From NCBI RefSeq assembly GCF_022436485.1, contig NZ_JAKUDO010000001.1, forward strand, positions 496,001 to 560,000: a stretch of DNA of 64,000 nt. The letters run 5' to 3'. The translations under genes were made by a program, and so were the position numbers. Origin of the DNA: Agrococcus sp. ARC_14. Lineage in GTDB: Bacteria > Actinomycetota > Actinomycetes > Actinomycetales > Microbacteriaceae. The notes beneath the pieces were generated by a model that was given only the letters and a program-made list of their open reading frames with translations, had not been told where the DNA came from and ran no database searches. This document shows positions 9,296 through 19,230 of this stretch, in pieces; the stretch's first letter is position 1, and each line of letters opens with the position of its first letter.

Positions 9296-9949
9296 TCAGC
9301 GCTCGGGGTGACCCGGTGCGGTGGTGCCGCGGTCGGTGGAGCCGTGCTCGGTGTTGTCTCGCTCGGTGTTGCCGTGCTCGGTGTTGCCGCGCTCAGTACG
9401 CAGCTCCATGCCGATGCGCCGCAGGGTGCGCATCGTGGTCATGTAGTCGGCGTGGCTGACGGTCGCCGCGATGCGGCGGTGCAGCTGCTCTGGCGTGAGG
9501 CCCGACCGACGGATGCGTCGGGCCGACTTCATGATGCTGCGCCCGAGGGTGGGGCGTCGGTGGGCGCCGCCGTGCGGCTGCTCGCCGGGCTGCCCGTCGC
9601 CGCGACCGTGAGCCTGGTGAGCCTGGTGGCCCTGGTGGCTCCGCCCCTCGTGGACCCAGTGGCTCCGGCCCTCGTAGCCCTGGTGGCACGGGTGCCCCTG
9701 GTCGCTCCGGCCCTCGTGCGCCTGGTGCTGCTCGCAGCGGGGGCCGTGGTCAGCGTGGTCGTGGCCGAAGCCAGCCTCGCGGTGGAGGCCCGGGCCGAAG
9801 CCCTGGCCGCGGTGACCGGGGCCGAAGCCCCTGCCGCCGCCGCGGTGGAAGCGGCCGTGGCCGCGCGGGTGGCGGTCCTGCTCGGGCTGCTCGCCCTCGC
9901 GGCTCTCGGGGTGGTCGATGTTCTCGTCGAAGTGGTTGGGGTATCGCAT
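9296..9949 (-). CDS. His/Gly/Arg-rich protein divergent from a MarR regulator
   Basis: A 217-aa protein with no recognised domain except a C-terminal helical part. Residues 20-130 are low-complexity and extremely rich in His, Gly and Arg (HGRFHRGGGRGFGPGHRGQG, then repeats of EGRSHQGHQ). The C-terminal part contains LTPEQLHRRIAATVSHADYM and a degenerate GNTEHGNTERDNTEHGSTD tract. ATG 9949 is chosen over upstream in-frame Met codons because AAAGGA precedes it and the sequence beyond overlaps the regulatory region. The His density suggests metal or nucleic-acid binding, an inference only. The DNA repeats (CTCGGTGTTG) encoding the C-terminal tract are internally repetitive. Confidence 0.6.
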   Translation of the reverse strand: MRYPNHFDENIDHPESREGEQPEQDRHPRGHGRFHRGGGRGFGPGHRGQGFGPGLHREAGFGHDHADHGPRCEQHQAHEGRSDQGHPCHQGYEGRSHWVHEGRSHQGHQAHQAHGRGDGQPGEQPHGGAHRRPTLGRSIMKSARRIRRSGLTPEQLHRRIAATVSHADYMTTMRTLRRIGMELRTERGNTEHGNTERDNTEHGSTDRGTTAPGHPER

Positions 9950-10015
9950 CGCGATGGTCCTTTCGTCTGTGGGGCAGCTGGTCCGCTGCCTACGCTGACC
10001 CCTCGGCCAGCGATT

Positions 10016-10067
10016 CATGTCACTCGACATATCCATGTCAAGAAGCATGTACATGTAGAATGACATG
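10016..10067. promoter_or_regulatory. Divergent promoter/operator of the MarR regulator
   Basis: Contains CATGTCA at 10016-10022 and 10034-10040, the palindrome CATGTACATG at 10046-10055 and the inverse TGACATG at 10061-10067, a plausible array of MarR half-sites. A -10-like TAGAAT (10056-10061) ends 7 bases before ATG 10069, the spacing of a leaderless transcript. AT content is far higher than the surroundings. Confidence 0.55.
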
Positions 10068-10068
10068 C

Positions 10069-10707
10069 ATGACCGACTCTCGTCAAGTCCCAGATCCTGA
10101 GATCGCTCAGATCGCGGCGTCGCTCGACCGCATCGGCATGCGGCGACCGCCGGGCGGGAGCCGTCCGCGGAGGCCCGGCGATGGCGGCCCGCAGGGCTTC
10201 GACCCGGGCGCTCCGCACGGCTTCGGCCATGGCGGGCCCCACGGACGCGGCCCCGGATGGGGTGGTCACGGCGGTCCCTTCGGCGCCGCGCCCGACGACG
10301 AGGGTGCCGACCGCGACGGCGAACGCCCTGAGCGCGGGGGCGCTCCTCGCGGCCGACGCAGCGCCATGGGTGCGCGCCGGATGCTGCACGCGATCGTGCA
10401 TGCGGAGGGACCGCGCTCGATCACCGACCTGGGCCACGCCATCGGCGTCGATCAGCCGCGCGCATCCCGCCTCGTGCAGGCCCTCGCCGACGCCGGGCTC
10501 GTGCGACGCATCCCGGATCCCTCCGACGGTCGCCGGGTCGTGATCGAGGCCACGAAGGCCGGCCGCTCTCGATTCGAAGCGCACGCAGAAGCGCGGGCCG
10601 CGGAGGTCGCCGCCGCCGCCGAGTCGCTCACCCCTGCCGAGCGAGCCACGCTCGCGCGCCTGCTCGCCAAGCTCGCGGACGCCTGGCAGGAGGGGCCGCG
10701 ACGATGA
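10069..10707 (+). CDS. MarR-family transcriptional regulator with an inserted Gly/His-rich segment
   Basis: A 212-aa regulator (215 if ATG 10060 is used). Residues 95-205 carry a winged-helix MarR core (MLHAIVHAEGPRSITDLGHA; recognition region QPRASRLVQALADAGLVRR; wing DPSDGRRVVIEATKAG) and a C-terminal dimerisation helix. Between the first helix and the HTH sits an unusual low-complexity stretch of about 65 residues (PHGFGHGGPHGRGPGWGGHG) resembling the composition of the divergently encoded protein. ATG 10069 is favoured because a TAGAAT -10 box lies 7 bases upstream (leaderless). It overlaps the next gene by 4 bp, ATGA. Likely autoregulated and repressing the divergent gene. Confidence 0.8.
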   Translation: MTDSRQVPDPEIAQIAASLDRIGMRRPPGGSRPRRPGDGGPQGFDPGAPHGFGHGGPHGRGPGWGGHGGPFGAAPDDEGADRDGERPERGGAPRGRRSAMGARRMLHAIVHAEGPRSITDLGHAIGVDQPRASRLVQALADAGLVRRIPDPSDGRRVVIEATKAGRSRFEAHAEARAAEVAAAAESLTPAERATLARLLAKLADAWQEGPRR

Positions 10708-11204
10708 CCGCCGACGCAGCCGACGCGACCAGCGGCGCGCGATCTGATCAGGCGCACCTCGCTCGCGCGGTCGCCATCGCGACCGCGAACGCAGCGGAGG
10801 GCGGCGGCCCCTTCGGCGCCGTCATCGTCACCGCCGACGGCCGCAGCTTCGAGGGCGTCAACCGGGTCACCGCCCTGAGCGACCCGACCGCGCACGCCGA
10901 GGTCACCGCCATCCGTGCCGCGTGCGCGACCCTGGGCACTTTCGACCTCCACGGCGCCGTGCTCTACACGAGCTGCGAGCCGTGCCCGATGTGCCTCGGT
11001 GCCGCGCTCTGGGCGCGCGTCGACCGCGTCGTGTTCGCCGCGGACCGCCACGATGCCGCCGACGCGGGCTTCGACGACGCCGCCTTCTACGCCTACTTCG
11101 CCTCGACTGACCGCGCCCTCATGCCCGTGCAGCAGCATCCGACCGATGCCCGCACCGCCCCCTTCCACGCCTGGCGAACCAACCCCGCCCGCACCGCCTA
11201 CTGA
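10704..11204 (+). CDS. Nucleoside/guanine deaminase-like enzyme
   Basis: A 166-aa cytidine-deaminase-fold enzyme with the zinc motifs HAEVTAIRAAC (His and catalytic Glu near residue 66) and SCEPCPMCLGA. The GGGPFGAVIV start and the C-terminal extension ending in FHAWRTNP resemble Bacillus GuaD-type guanine deaminases more than TadA, so hydrolysis of guanine to xanthine or a related purine deamination is likely. It overlaps the marR stop by 4 bp and should be expressed with it. Exact substrate is inferred. Confidence 0.8.
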   Translation: MTADAADATSGARSDQAHLARAVAIATANAAEGGGPFGAVIVTADGRSFEGVNRVTALSDPTAHAEVTAIRAACATLGTFDLHGAVLYTSCEPCPMCLGAALWARVDRVVFAADRHDAADAGFDDAAFYAYFASTDRALMPVQQHPTDARTAPFHAWRTNPARTAY

Positions 11205-11218
11205 CCTTGCCCCCCCCC

Positions 11219-11278
11219 GCAAACCGGTACCAAGTGTCCGCGCCAGGGGCGATTCGCGGCCATTTGGTACCGGTTTGC
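11219..11278. repeat. 60-bp palindromic element, AACCGGTACC arms (copy A1)
   Basis: GCAAACCGGTACCAA at the left and TTGGTACCGGTTTGC at the right are perfect 15-bp inverted arms around 30 bp of unrelated interior. The element is 60 bp, the same as copies A2 (12407) and A3 (44242). It lies between the deaminase gene and the DUF559 gene. Confidence 0.8.
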
Positions 11279-11281
11279 AGG

Positions 11282-11385
11282 GGGAAGGGGCAGGGACTGG
11301 GGAGTGAGGGCGAGGGCAGCGGGCAGCGGGCAGCGGGCAGGGGCAGGAGCAGGGGCAGGGGCAGGGGCAGGGTCAGGAGCCGCGT
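11282..11385. repeat. G-rich simple repeat tract
   Basis: Strongly strand-biased tandem variants of GGGCAG, GGGGCA and GGAGCA fill most of the gap between two convergent genes. Possible G-quadruplex-forming or slippage-prone sequence. No coding potential is evident. Confidence 0.7.
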
Positions 11386-11410
11386 GGTTGAAGGGCGCGG
11401 GGCGACGTCT

Positions 11411-12349
11411 TCAGGCGGCGTTCGCTCGCCGCGCGATCGCCGCGTCGAGGCGACGGATCATCTCTCGGCCCCCATGCTTGAGGTCGCCCTTCGTGACGCG
11501 GATGACGATCCAGCCCAGCGACTCCAGCAGCTCCTGGCGGAGGATGTCCTTCGCCCATTGCGCTGCATCCGTCAGATGGTGCTCGCCCTCGTACTCGATC
11601 GCGATCATGAGCTGCGGGTAGGCGAGATCGATGATCGCGCGGAGGACGCCGGCGACCCAGACCTCGTGCTGCATGACGGGCTCCGGATGCCCTGCGGCCA
11701 CGATGCAGAGCCGGCTCAGCGTCTCGCGCTTCGACTCGGCGCCGGCGCGAACGTCGACCAAGGCCGCGCGGAGCGCTTCGACGCCTCGCAGGCCCCCGCA
11801 GCGATCGGCGAAGGCAGTGAGCTCTGCGATCGTGGTGTGTGGGCGACCGGGCCAGCGCAGCCCGCGGTAGTGCTTCGACGGCGTCACGAGCGCGTCGAGC
11901 AATGCGACCAGATCGTCGTGCGACTGCGCACCCGCGATGGTGAGCACCGTGGATGTCGGCGTCAGGATGGGCAGGCCATCGAGCTTGGTGGTCTCGAGAC
12001 GGGTGGGGTCGAACTCGCGCGTGAGCACGCCCTTCGCGCGCGTGCGACCCGTGCCTGCAGGGACTCCGACGACAAGGTGCTCGGCTGGCGCCCACCAGCT
12101 TGAGACGGGCAGCCCCCACAGCCGAGCGGCGGTGATGCCGGCGAAGACGAGGCCGGCGCGCATGCGCAGGGCGAAGGCGGACGCCTGTGCCTGCACGTCC
12201 AGGGGCGGCTCGTGCGCCCGCACTCCGTGGAATGGCCGCAGCAGGTCAGGCTCGCGCAGCCGCCGCCGGCTCACGCCACCGGCGAGCGCGTCCGCCGTCG
12301 AGAAGGAAGCAGCAGCGAACGGCTCGGGCAGCGGTTTCGGGGCATCCAT
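11411..12349 (-). CDS. DUF559/Vsr-like endonuclease-fold protein
   Basis: A 312-aa protein of the kind common in actinobacteria: an N-terminal region with a winged-helix-like start (STADALAGGVSRRRLREPDL) and a C-terminal DUF559 domain related to very-short-patch repair nucleases. The presumed PD-(D/E)xK site is in IIDLAYPQLMIAIEYEGEHH, with the distal LGWIVIRVTKGDL. Biological role is not established; such proteins may be remnants of toxin or nuclease systems. The flanking 60-bp elements A1 and A2 bracket the gene on both sides. Confidence 0.75.
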   Translation of the reverse strand: MDAPKPLPEPFAAASFSTADALAGGVSRRRLREPDLLRPFHGVRAHEPPLDVQAQASAFALRMRAGLVFAGITAARLWGLPVSSWWAPAEHLVVGVPAGTGRTRAKGVLTREFDPTRLETTKLDGLPILTPTSTVLTIAGAQSHDDLVALLDALVTPSKHYRGLRWPGRPHTTIAELTAFADRCGGLRGVEALRAALVDVRAGAESKRETLSRLCIVAAGHPEPVMQHEVWVAGVLRAIIDLAYPQLMIAIEYEGEHHLTDAAQWAKDILRQELLESLGWIVIRVTKGDLKHGGREMIRRLDAAIARRANAA

Positions 12350-12406
12350 GCGCGCATCTTGAGCGAACCCGCCCTGCCGGTGTCGCCCATCCGCCCGCGG
12401 CTGTGG

Positions 12407-12466
12407 AAGAACCGGTACCAATTGGTCACGATCTGGGCTCGCAGCGACCACTTGGTACCGGTTCGG
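12407..12466. repeat. 60-bp palindromic element, AACCGGTACC arms (copy A2)
   Basis: AACCGGTACCAA (12410-12421) and TTGGTACCGGTT (12452-12463) form perfect inverted arms. The interior is unrelated to A1 and A3, but total length is identical when aligned to them. It lies between the start of the DUF559 gene and the end of the MFS gene. Confidence 0.8.
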
Positions 12467-12495
12467 CGCGCGAACGAAGTCGCGACCGGCCCGCG

Positions 12496-13950
12496 TCAGT
12501 CGGCGTCGTCGATCTTCGTGGGCTTCGGGGTGATGGGGAGCACGAGCAGCAGGCCGGCGGCGAGGACGATCACGATGCCGAGGATGCCGAAGCGGGTGTC
12601 GCCCGTCAGGCCGACGAAGGCACCGAAGAGCGTCGCGGTGAGGAACGAGACCGAGCGGCCGGTGGTGGCATAGAGGCCGAACATCTCGCCCTCGCGGCCC
12701 TCGGGCGTGATGCGCGCCATGAACGAGCGCGACGCCGACTGCACCGGCCCGACGAAGGTCGCCAGCGCCAGGCCGCAGAGCCAGAACATCCCCTTGCCAT
12801 CGACGAACATGACCGCGGTGCCCGAGGCGACGAGCACCACGAGCGAGACGATGATGACCGCCTTGGGGCCGAAGCGGTCGTCGGCCCAGCCGCCCACGAA
12901 GGTGCCGATGCCGGCCGTGACGTTCGCGGCGATCGCGAACAGCATGACCTCGAGGAACTCGAAGCCGAACACCTGCCCCGCGATGATGGCGCCGAAGGTG
13001 AACACGCCCGAGAGCCCGTCGCGGAAGACCGCGGAGGCGACCAGGAACAGCAGCGTCTTCGGCGCGCGGCGGCCGATGCGGGCGATGGTGCGGAAGAGGA
13101 TGCGGTACGACTCGACGACGCTGACGCGCACGGGTGCGGTGCCGGTGGGCGGCAGCTCGGGCACCCGGAGCATGAGCGGGAGCGCGAAGACGAGGAACCA
13201 CACGGCGCTCGCGAGCACCGCGAGGCGTGTGTCCAGCCCGCCGCCGTCGAGGCCGAACGGCACGTTCAGCACGCCGTGGCCGTCGCCTCCCAGGGGGAGG
13301 ATGAACAGCACCAGCAGCAGGCCGAGCAGCACGATGCCGCCGACGTAGCCCATGCCCCAGCCGAAGCCCGAGGTGCGGCCCAGCGACTCCTTCGTCGAGA
13401 CCTGGTGCAGCATCGCGTTGTAGTTGACGCTCGCGAACTCGAAGAACAGGTTGCCCGCCGCCAGCAGCATCGCGCCGAGCCAGAGGTAGCCGGGCACGGG
13501 CGCCACGAAGAACATCCCGAACATCGCGATGATCGTCACCGCCGTGTTCACCGCGACCCACAGCTTGCGGCGGCCGCCGCCATCCGAGCGCTGGCCGACG
13601 ATCGGTGCGATGAGCGCCACGAGGACGCCCGCGATCGCGATCGCCCACGCGACGACGGCCGCGTTGTCGGCGAGCGCGCGGGTGAGCGCTGGCGAGCCCG
13701 CCTCGCCGGCGGCGTCGACGATGGCCGGGTCGACGAACAGGTCGGAGGCCAGGTAGGTGCTGAAGATGAAGGTCGTCACGACCGCGTTGAAGGAGGCGGA
13801 GCCCCAATCCCACATCGCCCACGCTCGAGCGCGGCGGCCGAGTTCGCGGCGCGTGATCGGCTCGACGCCCACCTGCGCGGGCTGCACCAGTTCGTCGGGG
13901 GACGGCTTGGCGGTGACGGATGCCTCGTGCGGCTCCTGAGGGACGCTCAT
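12496..13950 (-). CDS. MFS transporter, UMF1/Atg22-like
   Basis: A 484-aa twelve-helix major facilitator. The N-terminus RARAWAMWDWGSASFNAVVTT with its WDWG motif is diagnostic of the UMF1 (Atg22-like) family. The first six helices span about 48-260, with a central cytosolic loop PVRVSVVESYRILFRTIARI and six more helices to about 475. The A-loop motif between helices 2 and 3 is GQRSDGGGRRKLW. Substrate unknown; efflux of amino acids or small metabolites is possible. Monocistronic. Confidence 0.85.
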   Translation of the reverse strand: MSVPQEPHEASVTAKPSPDELVQPAQVGVEPITRRELGRRARAWAMWDWGSASFNAVVTTFIFSTYLASDLFVDPAIVDAAGEAGSPALTRALADNAAVVAWAIAIAGVLVALIAPIVGQRSDGGGRRKLWVAVNTAVTIIAMFGMFFVAPVPGYLWLGAMLLAAGNLFFEFASVNYNAMLHQVSTKESLGRTSGFGWGMGYVGGIVLLGLLLVLFILPLGGDGHGVLNVPFGLDGGGLDTRLAVLASAVWFLVFALPLMLRVPELPPTGTAPVRVSVVESYRILFRTIARIGRRAPKTLLFLVASAVFRDGLSGVFTFGAIIAGQVFGFEFLEVMLFAIAANVTAGIGTFVGGWADDRFGPKAVIIVSLVVLVASGTAVMFVDGKGMFWLCGLALATFVGPVQSASRSFMARITPEGREGEMFGLYATTGRSVSFLTATLFGAFVGLTGDTRFGILGIVIVLAAGLLLVLPITPKPTKIDDAD

Positions 13951-14035
13951 GGCTTGAGCGTAGGCCGCAAATGCGAACGGGAGGTGACCTGCGGGGGAGC
14001 GGCGTCGGCGCGCCCTCGCCGGGCGCCAGCGGACG

Positions 14036-14725
14036 TCAGACCGTCAGCGTGATGAGGAGCGACGCGAAGACCGCGATGATGACGGTGCTGTAGGCGAAGC
14101 CCACGATCGACTGCACGCTGGCGAGGCTGCGGGCCGGGCGGTTCGTGAGGGCCACGTCGGAGGTCGAGAAGGTGGTCGAGAGCTGGATCGAGAGGTAGAC
14201 GAAGTCGCTGAAGGCGCGGTCCTCGTCGCCCGGGAACGCGAGTCCGTCGTGCTCGGCCCAGCTGCGCATGTGCTCGACGGCGAAGACCGCGACCAGCAGC
14301 ACCCAGGAGCCCGCGACGCCGAACACGCAGGTGGCGACGAGCCAGACGTCGATGCTGTTGCCGCGGGTGGCCAGCAGGACCACGGAGATGACGCCGACGA
14401 AGACGATGAACATCGCCCACGACTTCGGGCCGCCCACGTAGAGGAAGCGCACGAAGCCGTTCTGCTCCTCCGAGCGGCGCAGCCGAGCGCGAAGCTGGTC
14501 ACCCGTGAGGCCGGTGAACGCGAGGTGCGAGAGCCACAGGAACGCGGGCCCGTAGGCGCCGAAGGCGAGCGTGAGCGCGGCGACGGCGGAGCCGTCCACC
14601 GTGAGCTGCCCGCTCACCAGGAGGCTGGTGGCGAGGATGACCGCGAGGGCGAAGGCGCCAGAGATGAGGGATGCGAGGGTGTGGCGGATGACCTCTCGGT
14701 GCAGCCGACGGTTGCCTTTGGCCAT
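14036..14725 (-). CDS. DUF1345 membrane protein
   Basis: A 229-aa integral membrane protein with five or six hydrophobic segments (about 16-38, 47-69, 108-128, 138-158, and two late ones including SIVGFAYSTVIIAVFASLLI). The region SDFVYLSIQLSTTFSTSDVA is the hallmark of DUF1345 and looks like a degenerate ion-channel pore loop, as in two-TM potassium channels, but lacks TxGYG. Function unknown. It starts divergently from the dnaK operon, so the HAIR region lies just upstream of both. Confidence 0.85.
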   Translation of the reverse strand: MAKGNRRLHREVIRHTLASLISGAFALAVILATSLLVSGQLTVDGSAVAALTLAFGAYGPAFLWLSHLAFTGLTGDQLRARLRRSEEQNGFVRFLYVGGPKSWAMFIVFVGVISVVLLATRGNSIDVWLVATCVFGVAGSWVLLVAVFAVEHMRSWAEHDGLAFPGDEDRAFSDFVYLSIQLSTTFSTSDVALTNRPARSLASVQSIVGFAYSTVIIAVFASLLITLTV

Positions 14726-14781
14726 GCGGTCAACGCTAATGGGCCGGGCGACGCATTCTCAGCCGATCCACAGCGCGCAAA

Positions 14782-16877
<2,096 letters not shown>

Positions 16878-16879
16878 TC

Positions 16880-17638
16880 GTGACGAACCACCCTTCGACA
16901 GGCTCAGGGCAGGGCGACGAGCAGCAGGGCGACGAGCAGCCCAACGTCACGGACAAGCGGAAGATCGACCCCGTCACGGGTGAGCCCCGCGAGCCGGCTC
17001 CTTCGGCAGGCGAGGACGAGCCTGCTGAGGGCACCGCGACGATCGGCGCATCGGGCCACGTGGCCTTCGGTGGCCAGGCGGTGCCGGCGGATGCGTCCAC
17101 GTCGTCCGCGGGATCCGTCGGCGAGGACGAGCCGTCGGCATCCGACGGGCTCACCGACGAGGATCGCGCCCTGCTCGAGGGCGAGGCTGCGGCGATCGAG
17201 GCAGAGCGTGCCGCGTTTGAGGCGAAGTCGGCGGCGCAGCTCGACGAGCTGCAGCGGCTGAGGGCCGAGTACGTCAACTTCCGCAACCGCACCGAGCGGG
17301 AGCGGGCGGCCGACCGCGAGTCGACCACCGCATCCGTCATCACCTCGCTGCTGCCGGCGCTCGACGACCTCGACCTGGCCGACAAGCACGGCGATCTGGC
17401 CGATGGTCCGCTCGCGATCGTGGCTGCGAAGCTGCGCGGCTCGTTCGAGGCGCTCGGCGTCGTCAAGCTCGGCGAGCTCGGCGAGGTCTTCGACATCGAC
17501 AAGCACGAGGCCGTCGCCCAGCTGCCGAACCCGGAGGTGACCGAGATGGTGGTCGCCGATGTGATCCAGCCGGGCTATCGCGTTGGCGATCGCTTGCTGC
17601 GGGTCGCCAAGGTCGCGGTCTTCGTTCCGGCAGAGTGA
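16880..17638 (+). CDS. grpE: Nucleotide exchange factor GrpE
   Basis: A 252-aa homodimeric exchange factor for DnaK. The first 95 residues are acidic and disordered. A long coiled coil follows (about 97-150, LLEGEAAAIEAERAAFEAKS and AEYVNFRNRTERERAADRES), then the beta-wing domain ending IQPGYRVGDRLLRVAKVAVF. Start GTG 16880 is two bases after the dnaK stop. Oddity: codons 4-10 (HPSTGSG) are encoded by the Microbacteriaceae repeat CCCTTCGACAGGCTCAGGG, so a repeat element has contributed to the N-terminus. Confidence 0.95.
   Translation: MTNHPSTGSGQGDEQQGDEQPNVTDKRKIDPVTGEPREPAPSAGEDEPAEGTATIGASGHVAFGGQAVPADASTSSAGSVGEDEPSASDGLTDEDRALLEGEAAAIEAERAAFEAKSAAQLDELQRLRAEYVNFRNRTERERAADRESTTASVITSLLPALDDLDLADKHGDLADGPLAIVAAKLRGSFEALGVVKLGELGEVFDIDKHEAVAQLPNPEVTEMVVADVIQPGYRVGDRLLRVAKVAVFVPAE
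16891..16909 (+). repeat. CCCTTCGACAGGCTCAGGG repeat unit inside grpE
   Basis: An exact 19-bp REP unit in the coding sequence of the disordered GrpE N-terminus. The same unit in paired, inverted form occurs at 19086-19199. Confidence 0.75.
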
Positions 17639-17701
17639 GCCCGAGCGGGATGGGCCCGGCGAGGCTCATGGGCGCGACGACGAGGCAGAAGGAGGTGACG
17701 C

Positions 17702-18649
17702 ATGGCCAGCAATGACTGGTTCGACAAGGACTTCTACGCGGTGCTCGGCGTCACCAAGGATGTCTCGGCTGCCGACCTGAAGAAGCAGTACCGCAAGCTC
17801 GCGCGGCAGTTCCACCCGGATTCCAACCCCGGGGATGCGGCCGCGGAGGCGCGCTTCAAGGAGATCTCCGAGGCACACTCGGTGCTCTCCGACGCGAAGC
17901 AGCGCCAGGAGTATGACGCGGTGCGCGCGATGGCCGGTGGCCGTCCGCGCTTCGCACCTGGTGGTTCCGGAGGCTTCGAGGATGTCTTCGGCGGCTTCGG
18001 GGGCGGCCCACGGGTGCAGTACTCGCAGGGCGACTTCGAGGATCTGCTGGGCGGCATGTTCGGCGGCAGCACCGGCGGCTTCGGCAACCGGCGGCCGGCG
18101 AAGGGCCGCGACGTCACGGCGCGCGCTGCGCTCGACTTCACGTCTGCGGTGCAGGGCGACACACTCAAGCTCACCGTCGGCGGCCGGACGATGACCGTCA
18201 AGATCCCCGCAGGCGTGCACGACGGCCAGAAGATCAAGCTGGCTGGCAAGGGCGATGCCTCAGGCTCTGGCGGCGACCCGGGCGACCTCATCCTCACGGT
18301 GCAGGTGCGGCCGCATCCGGTCTTCACGATGGATGGCCTCAACCTGCGCGTCGACGTGCCGGTGACGTTCGCCGAGGCGACGCTCGGCGCCACGATCGAG
18401 GTGCCGACGCTGGGCGGCAGCCCGGTGCGGCTCAAGGTCGCGCCCGGCACGCCGTCTGGCCGCGTGCTGCGCGTCAAGGGCCGCGGCGTCGCCGGCAAGA
18501 AGGGCACGGGCGACCTGCTCGCCACCATCCAGGTGGCGGTGCCCGGCCACCTCACGAAGGCGCAGGTCGAGCACCTCGAGGCATTCGTCGAGGCGGGCCC
18601 GAACGAGTCGCCGCGCGATGAGCTGCTGACGAAGGCGAAGGCGAGCTGA
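17702..18649 (+). CDS. dnaJ: DnaJ-type co-chaperone without zinc finger
   Basis: Hsp40 co-chaperone, 315 aa. The J domain (about 9-75) includes HPDSNPGD, where HPD is the DnaK-stimulating tripeptide. It is followed by a Gly/Phe-rich linker (GGFEDVFGGFGGGPRVQYSQ) and two C-terminal beta-sandwich substrate domains (VTARAALDFTSAVQGDTLKL; PGDLILTVQVRPHPVFTMDG). The four CxxCxGxG zinc repeats of classical DnaJ are absent, so it is a type II or CbpA-like DnaJ although it occupies the dnaJ position. A perfect AAGGAGGTGA precedes ATG 17702. Its stop overlaps the hspR start (TGATG). Confidence 0.93.
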   Translation: MASNDWFDKDFYAVLGVTKDVSAADLKKQYRKLARQFHPDSNPGDAAAEARFKEISEAHSVLSDAKQRQEYDAVRAMAGGRPRFAPGGSGGFEDVFGGFGGGPRVQYSQGDFEDLLGGMFGGSTGGFGNRRPAKGRDVTARAALDFTSAVQGDTLKLTVGGRTMTVKIPAGVHDGQKIKLAGKGDASGSGGDPGDLILTVQVRPHPVFTMDGLNLRVDVPVTFAEATLGATIEVPTLGGSPVRLKVAPGTPSGRVLRVKGRGVAGKKGTGDLLATIQVAVPGHLTKAQVEHLEAFVEAGPNESPRDELLTKAKAS

Positions 18650-19083
18650 TGCTGGGCAAGCCCGCGGGCCTCGACGAGTCGTCGCCGATCTTCTCGATCG
18701 CGGCGGCCGCCGAGCTCGCGGGCCTGCACGCGCAGACGCTGCGCCAGTACGACCGGCTCGGCCTGGTCGAGCCCGCCCGCACGGCGGGCAACACCCGCCG
18801 CTATTCGATGCGTGACATCGGGCGGCTCAAGCAGGTGCAGCTGCTCTCTGGCGAGGGCGTCTCGCTCGAGGGCATTCGCCGCATCCTCGAGATGAGCGAC
18901 GAGAACCTCGCGCTGCGGAGTCGCGTCCGCGAGCTCGAGGGGGCACTGGCGGATGCGGTGATGCAGCAGTCGGGCCGTCGCGTGTTCGCGGCGGGGAACG
19001 CGGGCATCACGTCGATCCGCGCGGGCGCGCGCCCGGCGAAACCCGGCCAAGTCGTGCTGTGGCATCCGCAGCGGCACCACTGA
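18649..19083 (+). CDS. hspR: Heat-shock repressor HspR (MerR family)
   Basis: Repressor of the dnaK operon and clpB, 144 aa. The MerR-type helix-turn-helix begins FSIAAAAELAGLHAQTLRQY, with wing GNTRRYSMRDIGRL, followed by a short coiled coil and a C-terminus VLWHPQRHH typical of HspR. It binds CTTGAGT-N7-ACTCAAG operators; three such sites are in this window (two before dnaK, one before clpB). Last gene of the operon, start overlapping the dnaJ stop by one base. Followed by a REP palindrome that may terminate transcription. Confidence 0.95.
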   Translation: MLGKPAGLDESSPIFSIAAAAELAGLHAQTLRQYDRLGLVEPARTAGNTRRYSMRDIGRLKQVQLLSGEGVSLEGIRRILEMSDENLALRSRVRELEGALADAVMQQSGRRVFAAGNAGITSIRAGARPAKPGQVVLWHPQRHH

Positions 19084-19085
19084 CG

Positions 19086-19199
19086 CCCTTCGACACGCCC
19101 TTCGACACGGTGTGCGCCTTCGGCGCGCACCGGCTCAGGGACCGAGTGTCTGCTCCCTGAGCCGGTCCACGCGCGCAACGCGCTGAGCGAGTCGAAGGG
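19086..19199. repeat. REP palindrome (CCCTTCGACA...GGCTCAGGGA / TCCCTGAGCC...GTCGAAGGG)
   Basis: A pair of inverted REP units after hspR: CCCTTCGACA with GGCTCAGGG in one direction, and CTCCCTGAGCCGG with GAGTCGAAGGG in the other. Together they form a long cruciform. The inner arm GTGTGCGCCTTCGGCGCGCAC is itself a hairpin. Probably a transcription end for the heat-shock operon. Confidence 0.75.
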
Positions 19200-19230
19200 T
19201 CCAGCCCCCTCCAGCCTGTGGTGTCACAAT

